The position numbers and the translations under genes are program-made. The notes under the pieces are model-generated. The model was not told the DNA's origin. It did no database searches and worked only from the letters and a program-made list of their open reading frames with translations. This document shows positions 57,771 through 64,000 of a stretch of 64,000 nucleotides of DNA, one piece after another. Origin of the DNA: Nocardia mexicana NBRC 108244 (GTDB taxonomy: Bacteria > Actinomycetota > Actinomycetes > Mycobacteriales > Mycobacteriaceae); assembly GCF_001613165.1 (NCBI RefSeq), contig NZ_BDBV01000065.1, positions 44,074 to 108,073 on the forward strand, written 5' to 3'. Each line of letters starts with the position of its first letter. The first letter of the stretch is position 1.

Positions 57771-59586
57771 GTTGCCTCCTCACCAGAATGCCTTGCGGCC
57801 GGAACCGGATGATCAACAGCAGCACCACGCCGTAGAGCACGATGCGGGCCTGCGGTGCCAGGCGCAGCGCTTCCGGCACACCGATCAGCACCACCGCGCC
57901 CAGGACCGCACCGTACGGCGATGCGGTGCCGCCGAGCACCAGAATCGTCACCACCAGCAACGACATCGACAGGTTGAACACGGTCGGATCGATGTAGGAA
58001 TACTGATGCGCCAGCAGCGCGCCACCGATCCCGGAGAAGAAGGCGGCCAGCGCGAATGCCAGCGCCTTGTAGTCGCGCGCCGCGATTCCCGATGCGCGCG
58101 CCGCGAGTTCGTCGGCGCCGACCGACCGGATCGCGGTGCCCAGCCGTGACCGCTGGATGCGGACGATCACCGACAGGGTCGCCGCCAGCAACACCAGGTC
58201 GAGTACGAATACGGCGCCCTGCGAGGCGAATTCGTAACCGAACAGGCTGGGCGCCGGAATCCCGAAGATCCCGTAGCTGCCCTGCGTCACCGGCTCCCAG
58301 TTGCGGATGAGCGCGACCGTGACGATCCCGATGCCGAGCGTGGCGATGGCGACGTAATGTCCACCGAGCTTCCACAGCGGCGCGGCGAGCACCGACGACA
58401 CCACGGCCGCAACGACTCCCGCCGCCAGCAAGGCCGGAAGGAATGCCCAGTGGTAGGTGACGGTGAGGACCGCCGAGGTGTATGCGCCGATCGCGATCGG
58501 ACCCGCCTGCCCGATCGCCAGCTGGCCCGCCGCTCCCGCCACCAACGTCATCGATACCGCGATGATCGCGTAGGCCAGAATCTGCGTCCCCACCGACAGC
58601 GCGTAGCTGTCGGCCACCAGTGGGATTGCGATGCCGGCCACGGCGAATACGAGTACGACGTGCCACCAGCGGACCGGCAATTCCCGCCCGGCGCCCAGGA
58701 AAGTGCCGGTCATCGGCTCGGATTCGATGGCGGGCGGCCGCGCCAGGAGTCCACCCGGCCGCAGTACCAGGAAGATCACCAAGAGACCGAAGGTGATCAG
58801 ATCCCGGTATCCGTCTCCGAGCCAATAGATTCCGAACGCCTCGACTGTCCCGAGCACGAACCCGCCGAGCACCGCACCTGGCAGCGACCCGAGCCCGCCG
58901 ACGGTGGCCGCGACGAATCCCGTCATTCCCACGATGCTGCCGCTGGTCGGGGAGATGTTGGAGTTGTACAGGCCGACGAATATGCCCGCCAGCCCGCCCA
59001 GGCCGGAGGCGATCGCGAACGACAACACCTGGATTCGGCTCACACCGATGCCCATCTGCACGGCGGCATCGGGATCCTGCGCGGTCGCCCGGATCGCCAG
59101 GCCGAATCGGCTGAAGCGCAGGAACGCCCAGAGCCCGGCCATCGCCGACAGGGTCAGACCGAACATCACCAGATCCGAGGTGCCGAACCGGACGCCGCCG
59201 ATCTGGAAGTTGTTGGTGGGCAGCACCTGTGGGAACGGCCGGGTGTCCGGCCCGAACACGATGGCCACCACGTTCTCGATGATCAGCCCGGCCGCCACCG
59301 TCGCCAGGAGCGCCGCGATCGCGGGTGCCCGGCGCAGCGGATGCACCGCGATCACGTCGATGGCCACGCCGAGCAGTGCGGTGGCCGCGACCACCAGGAT
59401 GATCGCAAGCCACAGCGGCACACCGTGTTCGGCGATCAGCCACCAGCCCAGGACCGATCCGAAGGCGAAGATCGCCCCGTGGGCGAAGTTGATGACGTTG
59501 CTGACCCCGAAGATCAAGGTGATGCCGACGGCGATGAGCGCGTAGGCATTTCCATGGACCAGCCCCGCGACGAGCGTGTCGAACAC
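57751..59586 (-). CDS. Fused LivH-LivM permease of a Liv-type ABC importer
   Basis: The 611-residue protein joins two permease halves. The first (residues 1-290) is LivH-like, with AVGITLIFGVSNVINFAHGAIFAFG and SGSIVGMTGFVAATVGGLGSLPG. After a linker of about 30 residues, the LivM-like half has TLVAGAAGQLAIGQAGPIAIGAY and the ATPase-contact AVGADELAARASGIAARDY. Both channel subunits are usually separate proteins. The GTG start at 59586 lies 5 bases after the binding-protein stop. It passes the unknown Liv-type substrate across the membrane. Confidence 0.93.
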   Translation of the reverse strand: MFDTLVAGLVHGNAYALIAVGITLIFGVSNVINFAHGAIFAFGSVLGWWLIAEHGVPLWLAIILVVAATALLGVAIDVIAVHPLRRAPAIAALLATVAAGLIIENVVAIVFGPDTRPFPQVLPTNNFQIGGVRFGTSDLVMFGLTLSAMAGLWAFLRFSRFGLAIRATAQDPDAAVQMGIGVSRIQVLSFAIASGLGGLAGIFVGLYNSNISPTSGSIVGMTGFVAATVGGLGSLPGAVLGGFVLGTVEAFGIYWLGDGYRDLITFGLLVIFLVLRPGGLLARPPAIESEPMTGTFLGAGRELPVRWWHVVLVFAVAGIAIPLVADSYALSVGTQILAYAIIAVSMTLVAGAAGQLAIGQAGPIAIGAYTSAVLTVTYHWAFLPALLAAGVVAAVVSSVLAAPLWKLGGHYVAIATLGIGIVTVALIRNWEPVTQGSYGIFGIPAPSLFGYEFASQGAVFVLDLVLLAATLSVIVRIQRSRLGTAIRSVGADELAARASGIAARDYKALAFALAAFFSGIGGALLAHQYSYIDPTVFNLSMSLLVVTILVLGGTASPYGAVLGAVVLIGVPEALRLAPQARIVLYGVVLLLIIRFRPQGILVRRQRVPVTA

Positions 59587-59591
59587 GGCGC

Positions 59592-60752
59592 TTACCGGCC
59601 CTGTGCGGCGGCGGGTACGAATCGCCCGTCGCGCAATTGGAGTTCGATCGGCTGCACGCCGCTGGGCCGCCGGCTCTGCTGATCGAACGCGAAGGACGGT
59701 CCGAGGCCGATGCCGCTGAAGTCCTTGACGTCGCGCAACCCCTGCACGATGCCCTCGCGGGTAGCCCCGCCCGCCCTGGCGGCCTTCACCAACACCTGGA
59801 TGGCGTCGTAGGCGTAGACATTGAAATCACCTGGGTCGGTGCCGAATTCGGAACGGAACCTGGCGGTGAACTCCTGAACTCGCGGGTCCGGATCGGAGGG
59901 GCTGAAAATGCCGCTGATGATGTCGCCCTCGGCCGCCGGACCGGCCAGCTGGATGAACTGCGGAGTGTTCTGCCCGCCGTAGAACGGCCCGGTGAATCCG
60001 ACATCGCGCAGCTGCTTGATCACCAGCGCGCCGTCCGGCCCGTACCCGAGGTGCACGACCGCATCGGGGGCGGCGTCACGCGCCTTGATCAGGATCGGCC
60101 GGAAGTCGGTGGAGTCGGGCAGGATCGGGGACGAATAGGCGATATCGATCCCCTTGTCCTTCGCCGCCTTCTGGAAGTATCCGAACGACTGCTTGCCCCA
60201 GTCGGTTTCGAGATACACCACCGAGACCTTCCGGCCTCCGGCCTGCCGTACCCACTGCGCGTTGCGCTCCTGGTACACGTCCTGGGTGATGGACGGGCTC
60301 CACGAGTAGTCACCGCCCTTGGTGAAGTCGGCCGCGGAATTGGTGAATCCGTACTGCAGCAGCTTGCCCCGGTTGTACACCGGCGAGGCGGCGATCGAGG
60401 CGGGCGAGGAGAAGTCACCGAGCTCGGCGATGATCGACCTGTCGCCGACGAACTTGGTGGCGATCGGCACCGTCTGCTTCGGATCCGACTGCGAGTCTTC
60501 CCATTTCAGCGCGACCTTCTTGCCGTTGATCCCGCCCGCGGCATTGACCTCCCGCAGCGCCAGATCGAAACCCTGCTGCCACAGCCGCCCGTATTCGGCG
60601 GACTGCCCGGTCCTGGGGCCCGACACCCCGAAGTAGACCGTGTCGCTCGCGCCGGAATCGCTGCAGCCGGACAGCAATCCGGCCGCCAACGCCGCCACCG
60701 CGGCACCCGTCACCCACCGCAGCCGCTTCGGCCCGGTCCACGTCCCACTCAT
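59592..60752 (-). CDS. Liv-type ABC transporter substrate-binding lipoprotein
   Basis: The 386-residue protein has a short basic N-terminus, a hydrophobic segment and a lipobox ending LLSGC near residue 30, so it is anchored outside the membrane. The mature part (TVYFGVSGPRTGQSAEYGRLWQQGFDLAL, then REVNAAGGINGKKVAL) is typical of Leu/Ile/Val-binding and related proteins (Peripla_BP_6). The ATG at 60752 follows GAGGAAA. It leads the operon SBP-LivHM-LivG-LivF-LLM-CMD-AhpD. The binding pocket does not reveal the substrate; amide- or aromatic-amino-acid-derived ligands are possible. Confidence 0.92.
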   Translation of the reverse strand: MSGTWTGPKRLRWVTGAAVAALAAGLLSGCSDSGASDTVYFGVSGPRTGQSAEYGRLWQQGFDLALREVNAAGGINGKKVALKWEDSQSDPKQTVPIATKFVGDRSIIAELGDFSSPASIAASPVYNRGKLLQYGFTNSAADFTKGGDYSWSPSITQDVYQERNAQWVRQAGGRKVSVVYLETDWGKQSFGYFQKAAKDKGIDIAYSSPILPDSTDFRPILIKARDAAPDAVVHLGYGPDGALVIKQLRDVGFTGPFYGGQNTPQFIQLAGPAAEGDIISGIFSPSDPDPRVQEFTARFRSEFGTDPGDFNVYAYDAIQVLVKAARAGGATREGIVQGLRDVKDFSGIGLGPSFAFDQQSRRPSGVQPIELQLRDGRFVPAAAQGR

Positions 60753-61085
60753 CACCGGATTTCCTCTACATCCCTGCCGGAGCGGGCGCACGACCGCAAC
60801 CGGCCGCGTAACCACGCGCCGGGCGTGCGAACAACAGCGCTTGCCGGACCCGTGCGGGCTCGGCCAGGTCGTCACCCGGGGCACCCCACCGCTGCGCGAG
60901 GGTTGCCGATCAGCGAGCCGGGGCTCGAGACGCTGATACTCGTGACCTTCGAAGATCAAGGTAGCCAGCCCGCAGATACGAGAACAGGTTTCGGCTCGAG
61001 GTGACGCGAAAGGGTTGCCGGGGAGCGGGCAGCAATAGTTAAGTCTCTCCTTGACTATCCGCCGCCGCTCCCTATACTCAAGTAG
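60753..61085. other. Divergent region between Liv operon and ArsR gene
   Basis: About 333 bases contain no supported gene. On the right side is the ArsR promoter and dyad (61035-61078). On the left, near 60753-60800, the Liv operon promoter must lie, but I see no clear -10/-35 pair. Short G-rich/C-rich segments could form weak hairpins. Confidence 0.5.
61035..61085 (+). promoter_or_regulatory. Leaderless promoter and operator of ArsR gene
   Basis: TTGACT (61051-61056), 16 bases and TATACT (61073-61078) form a good promoter, placing the start near 61085 so that the GTG at 61086 is the first codon of the mRNA. ATAGT (61035-61039) and ACTAT (61054-61058) form a dyad over the -35 box, a likely ArsR autoregulation site. 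Confidence 0.55.
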
Positions 61086-61424
61086 GTGCTTAACCGATCG
61101 GAGCGGCTGGATCTCATCTTCCGCGCGCTCGCCGACCCCACCCGCCGGGCGCTGCTCGAGCGGCTGACCAGCGGACCGGCGGCGGTCAGCACGCTGGCGC
61201 AGCCGCTGGACATGTCGCTGGCGGCGGTCGTCCAGCACCTGCAGGTACTGCAGGAGGCGGGGCTGGTCCACTCCGAGAAGGTCGGCAGGGTTCGCACCTG
61301 CCAGCTGGCACCCGATGCGCTGCGCTCCGCCGAACAGTGGCTACATGCGCGCCGCACCGGCTGGGAGCACCGGCTCGACGCGCTCGGCGCGGTGCTCGCC
61401 GAGAACACCGAAGACAAGGAGTAG
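61086..61424 (+). CDS. ArsR-family transcriptional regulator
   Basis: The 112-residue protein is a compact winged helix-turn-helix: LIFRALADPTRRALLERLTSGPAAVSTLAQ then VVQHLQVLQEAGLVHSEKVGRVRTCQL. No metal-binding Cys is present, so it belongs to the non-metal ArsR group found next to SRPBCC/AHSA1 genes. It is followed 3 bases later by such a gene. The GTG start appears leaderless. It likely represses this two-gene unit and responds to an unknown ligand. Confidence 0.92.
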   Translation: MLNRSERLDLIFRALADPTRRALLERLTSGPAAVSTLAQPLDMSLAAVVQHLQVLQEAGLVHSEKVGRVRTCQLAPDALRSAEQWLHARRTGWEHRLDALGAVLAENTEDKE

Positions 61425-61427
61425 GTC

Positions 61428-61877
61428 ATGACACAGCATTCCGTCGTCCACGCCACGTTCACCCACGAACGCGAGTACCCCGCCGCCCCCGCCGAGGTGT
61501 TCGCCGCATGGTCCGATCCGGAGACCAAGGCTCGCTGGTTCGCCGGCGGCAACGGGCGGCACGAACTCGACTTCCGTGTCGGCGGCCGCGAACTCGCCGC
61601 GGGCACCCACGACGGCAACGAACTGGCCTTCGAGACCACCTATCACGAGATCGTCCCCGGCGAGCGCATCGCCTACACCTCCACCATGCGCAGCGGCGAC
61701 ACGGTGACGACCGTATCGGTCACCACCGTGGAATTCGTTGCGGCAGAATCGGGTACGCGCCTCACGCTCACAGAGCACGGCGCCTACCTCGACGGCCACG
61801 AGAAGCCGGAATGGCGCGAACACGGCACCGGCGACCAGCTCGACGCCCTGGGCAAGGAGCTGACCACCGGGCGATGA
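61428..61877 (+). CDS. SRPBCC (AHSA1-like) domain protein
   Basis: The 149-residue protein shows the AHSA1/START-like pattern: ATFTHEREYPAAPAEVFAAWSDPETKARWFAGG near the start, then ELDFRVGGRELA and ETTYHEIVPGERIAYTSTM. It ends with a helix containing GTGDQLDALGKEL. Such proteins bind hydrophobic ligands and are typically co-transcribed with ArsR repressors, as here (3-base gap). Its stop overlaps the ATG of a frameshifted remnant (ATGA). Confidence 0.92.
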   Translation: MTQHSVVHATFTHEREYPAAPAEVFAAWSDPETKARWFAGGNGRHELDFRVGGRELAAGTHDGNELAFETTYHEIVPGERIAYTSTMRSGDTVTTVSVTTVEFVAAESGTRLTLTEHGAYLDGHEKPEWREHGTGDQLDALGKELTTGR

Positions 61878-62100
61878 ACCACCCACCCATCCAGTTCGCG
61901 GCCCGCGCGACTGCACCGACACCGAGGCCGCCCACGCCGCCGAGGTCGGCCACCTACTGGCCGAGGCCGGGCCGACCGTCCTCTGCGGCGGCGGCACCGG
62001 CGTGACGGCGGCGGTCGCCGAAGGAGCCTCGCGCGCAGGCGGTCTCGTGATCGGGCGAATCCTCCTCGCTGAGCCCACACGCCAGGTGCACCTACCCGAC
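61874..62100 (+). pseudogene. Frameshifted remnant of a LOG/TIGR00725-like protein
   Basis: The ATG at 61874 overlaps the SRPBCC stop and begins MNHPPIQFA, then the frame shifts near 61897. In the other frame the DNA reads GPRDCTDTEAAHAAEVGHLL, VLCGGGTGVTAAVAEGA and GGLVIG. This is the N-terminal part of a TIGR00725/LOG-type nucleotide-binding protein (Rossmann-like fold). After GGLVIG the family sequence is lost and unrelated residues follow to the next gene, indicating a deletion. The coupled start shows it was once the third gene of the ArsR operon. Confidence 0.65.
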
Positions 62101-62147
62101 GCCCGGGGTGGCGGAATCTTCGACGCCGTGCGGCGGTTACACCGTAG

Positions 62148-62567
62148 ATGGTGGGGAAACCCGAGGCGGTCCAACTCGACAACGCGACCCGAATGCTGGT
62201 GGAAGGCAAGAACTTCGCCACCGTCGCGACATTGAACGCCGACGGGTCGCCACACACCTCTGTGGTCTGGCTGGACGCCGACGACGGCGCGGTCGTGTTC
62301 TCCACCACGACGAATCGCCGAAAGGGCCGCAACCTGGCCCGCGATCCCCGCGTCAGCCTCACCGTCATCGACGCCGAAAACCCCTACCGCACAGTCGATA
62401 TAGCAGGCATCGCGGAGCTGATCGACGACCCCGAGAAGACCCTTCCGATGCGCCTGTCCCACAAGTACGTCGATGCGGACCCACCGCTCGAACCGAATAC
62501 CGTGCACCGCCTGATCGTCCGAGTAACCCCACACCGCATCACCGGGTTCACCGGCACGAGATCCTGA
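62148..62567 (+). CDS. PPOX-class F420/FMN-binding protein
   Basis: The 139-residue protein has the split-barrel start MLVEGKNFATVATLNADGSPHTSVVWLDADD and then VFSTTTNRRKGRNLARDPRVSLTVID, typical of F420-dependent PPOX-class (TIGR03618-like) proteins. FDOR-B members reduce small electrophiles with F420. No ribosome site is clear before ATG 62148. It lies between two frameshifted remnants, so its context is degraded, but its own frame is intact. Confidence 0.85.
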   Translation: MVGKPEAVQLDNATRMLVEGKNFATVATLNADGSPHTSVVWLDADDGAVVFSTTTNRRKGRNLARDPRVSLTVIDAENPYRTVDIAGIAELIDDPEKTLPMRLSHKYVDADPPLEPNTVHRLIVRVTPHRITGFTGTRS

Positions 62568-62647
62568 CGCGATCCCCTACCGACCGTCCACCTTCGGACA
62601 CGCGACAACCCGACAGCTCTCGATGAAGACCCACACCGCCGGACCGG

Positions 62648-62870
62648 ATGACCCTCGCGTTCGTCGAAAGCGCCTTCGGCATGCAGGGACAGCGCTTCGG
62701 CACCATGCTCTCCATGATCGAGGCGGGAAGCCTGCATCCGGGCCGGATCGTCTCGCGCACAGTGGATCTCGACGGAGGGCAGCGGCATCCTGGAAGACTT
62801 CTACGGTTTCATGGCGCAGGAGATGCCCGCGCTCATCGAGCGCTGGCACCAGTTGTACAAGCGCGGGTAG
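62648..62870 (+). pseudogene. Frameshifted C-terminal remnant, perhaps of an alcohol dehydrogenase
   Basis: Frame one gives SAFGMQGQRFGTMLSMIEAGSLHPG and IVSRTVDLDGG. A one-base insertion in the GGAGGG tract near 62777 then shifts the frame, after which GSGILEDFYGFMAQEMPALIERW continues to TAG at 62870. The pattern MIEAGSLHPGRIVSRTVDL followed by a short helix is typical of the C-terminus of zinc-type alcohol dehydrogenases (MDR). The end beyond this helix fits that family less well. No N-terminal part is present upstream. Confidence 0.5.
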
Positions 62871-62902
62871 TCCGTAGCGGGCTCGATGCCGACGGCGGCG
62901 AT

Positions 62903-63880
62903 CTATCCCGGCGCACTCGGGCGTCCACCGAGGCGGGCGAGAATCCTCTCGGCCGCGGTCGCGATCGCCGGGACGATATCCGCGGCGGGCTCGACGGATG
63001 TCACCAGGCCGACGCCCTGGCCCGCCCATACGGGAACCGCAGTGAGGTCGTTGCGGGCCGCGAACTCTCGGTACTCGCGCCGGGCCGCCTCGTCGGCCCG
63101 TAGTTCGTCGTCGCGGTCTCGCCACTCGTCCAGGAAGTCGTTGCGGAGAGTACGGGCGGGATAGCGGTCCGGCCAGGGGGACTCGCGAGCGATGTCCAGG
63201 GTGCGGTTGCGTTCGGTGTCGGCGCCGTGGGCATCGAGCAAGGCCTTGCTGACCTCGGCCGATACCAATGCCTCCAGGCTGGCCTCGAATCTGGTGCCGA
63301 TCAGCGCGCCCGACGCGCCCAGCGCCAGTGCGGCGGCCAGTCCGCGGCCGTCCGCGATGCCACCGGCCGCGAGCACCGGTGTCGCACCGGCCAGGTCGAC
63401 CACCGCCGGAACGAACGACATCGTGCCCATGGGTTTCCCGCCGCTGTGCCCACCGGCGTCACGACCCTGGGCAACGATGATGTCGGCGCCGACATCCACC
63501 GCGCGGCGGGCCTCGTCCATATCGGTCACCTGCACGATCAGCTTCGTATTCGCGGCACGAATCCGGTCCGCGAACGGTGCCGGATCACCGAACGACAGCA
63601 GGACCGCGGCGGGCTCGAACTCCAGTGCCCAGGCGAGAACGTCGGGGGTCAACCCCCAGAGGAGAAAGCCGATACCCCAGGGCTTCTCGGTCGCGTCACG
63701 CGCGAGCGCCAGCTCCGGTGCCAGCTTCTCGCGGTCGCCTCCGCCACCGCCGATCAATCCGAGCCCGCCGCCCTCGGAGACCGCCGCCGCCAGTGCCCCT
63801 CCGGCCACGCCGCCCATCGGAGCCAGCGCGATCGGATGCCGAATCGACATGTTCTCGGTGAAAGCGGTCTGCAGAGTCAT
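62903..63880 (-). CDS. Nitronate monooxygenase-like FMN enzyme
   Basis: The 325-residue protein has LAPMGGVAGGALAAAVSEGGGLGLIGGG at the N-terminus, VVAQGRDAGGHSG-type catalytic/FMN loop (DIIVAQGRDAGGHSGG) and TPVLAAGGIADGRGLAAALALGASG. These are the ordered motifs of the NMO/2-nitropropane dioxygenase family with a TIM-barrel FMN fold. It oxidises alkyl nitronates such as propionate-3-nitronate. ATG 63880 gives the family N-terminus. It is alone on the minus strand, with two remnants of other genes downstream. Confidence 0.92.
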   Translation of the reverse strand: MTLQTAFTENMSIRHPIALAPMGGVAGGALAAAVSEGGGLGLIGGGGGDREKLAPELALARDATEKPWGIGFLLWGLTPDVLAWALEFEPAAVLLSFGDPAPFADRIRAANTKLIVQVTDMDEARRAVDVGADIIVAQGRDAGGHSGGKPMGTMSFVPAVVDLAGATPVLAAGGIADGRGLAAALALGASGALIGTRFEASLEALVSAEVSKALLDAHGADTERNRTLDIARESPWPDRYPARTLRNDFLDEWRDRDDELRADEAARREYREFAARNDLTAVPVWAGQGVGLVTSVEPAADIVPAIATAAERILARLGGRPSAPG

Positions 63881-63963
63881 GCTCCTCAGCCTGACAGGAC
63901 AACTCCCGTCCGTCACCGGCAGCGGACCGTGGTTCAGCACTCGGCTGTCTTCGTCCGGATATG

Positions 63964-63996
63964 ACGAAGGCCCCCAACAGTGTTGGGGGCCTTCGT
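63964..63996. terminator. Strong intrinsic terminator hairpin
   Basis: ACGAAGGCCCCCAA (63964-63977) and TTGGGGGCCTTCGT (63983-63996) are perfect 14-bp arms around CAGTG. It belongs to a gene outside the window, either the next gene on the plus strand reading right-to-left or one that ends just beyond the edge. Confidence 0.7.
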
Positions 63997-64000
63997 GAAC

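Overview
The window is high-GC DNA with GTG, TTG and ATG starts, densely packed operons and four-base stop/start overlaps, as in actinobacteria. A RamB-type acetate regulator, an LpdC-like dihydrolipoamide dehydrogenase, a second ATP-dependent DNA ligase (LigB type), secreted LIP-family lipases, a DUF4254 protein and many TetR, LLM and F420/FMN-type enzymes point to Mycobacteriales, most likely Nocardia or a close relative. The genus is an inference from gene content; no rRNA or tRNA was seen.

Layout. 1-2.3 kb: 3' part of an NB-ARC/TPR (STAND) regulator. 2.4-4.4 kb: a translationally coupled 2-oxoglutarate dioxygenase and M20-like hydrolase with an altered metal motif. 4.7-7.4 kb: purine catabolism and molybdoenzyme maturation (HIU hydrolase, OHCU decarboxylase, MobA-like transferase, XdhC). 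7.9-16.8 kb: two divergent operons that together look like a complete amino-sugar route: SIS isomerase/deaminase, ROK kinase, NagA, PfkB kinase and class II aldolase on one side; ABC importer and DeoR regulator on the other. 17-25 kb: mixed single genes (TAP-type peptidase, CPA2 antiporter, DUF389, DUF4254, lipase, DNA ligase). 25.3-32.8 kb: RamB regulator, then urtABCDE (urea ABC importer) and a GntR regulator. 32.9-38.2 kb: three regulator/effector groups (MFS with TetR, LLM enzyme, VOC with TetR). 38.2-39.9 kb: an unrecognised protein coupled to a methyltransferase, with a 32-bp perfect palindrome inside the former. 40-52.9 kb: lipase, QorB-like reductase with HxlR, lpdC, AraC, zinc-free MDR reductase, M19 dipeptidase, prolyl oligopeptidase, alpha/beta hydrolase, an unusual two-RCK membrane protein and TetR. 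53.2-60.8 kb: a Liv-type ABC importer (LivH-LivM fused) in one transcription unit with a KPN_01858-type LLM monooxygenase and two AhpD/CMD proteins, a recurring partnership of unknown substrate. 61-64 kb: ArsR with an SRPBCC protein, then a degraded stretch with two frameshifted gene remnants, then a nitronate monooxygenase.

How the genes work together. Several units import and break down nitrogen or carbon compounds: urea, purine ureides, amino sugars, and an unknown Liv-type substrate. Most regulators sit divergently to, or inside, their likely target units with visible inverted repeats between them. A 28-bp dyad repeat is dispersed at four intergenic or 3'-end loci. The strongest candidates for something new are the methyltransferase/unknown pair with its embedded palindrome, the LLM/CMD/Liv operon, the RCK-TM-RCK protein without a potassium filter, and the dioxygenase/M20-variant pair.
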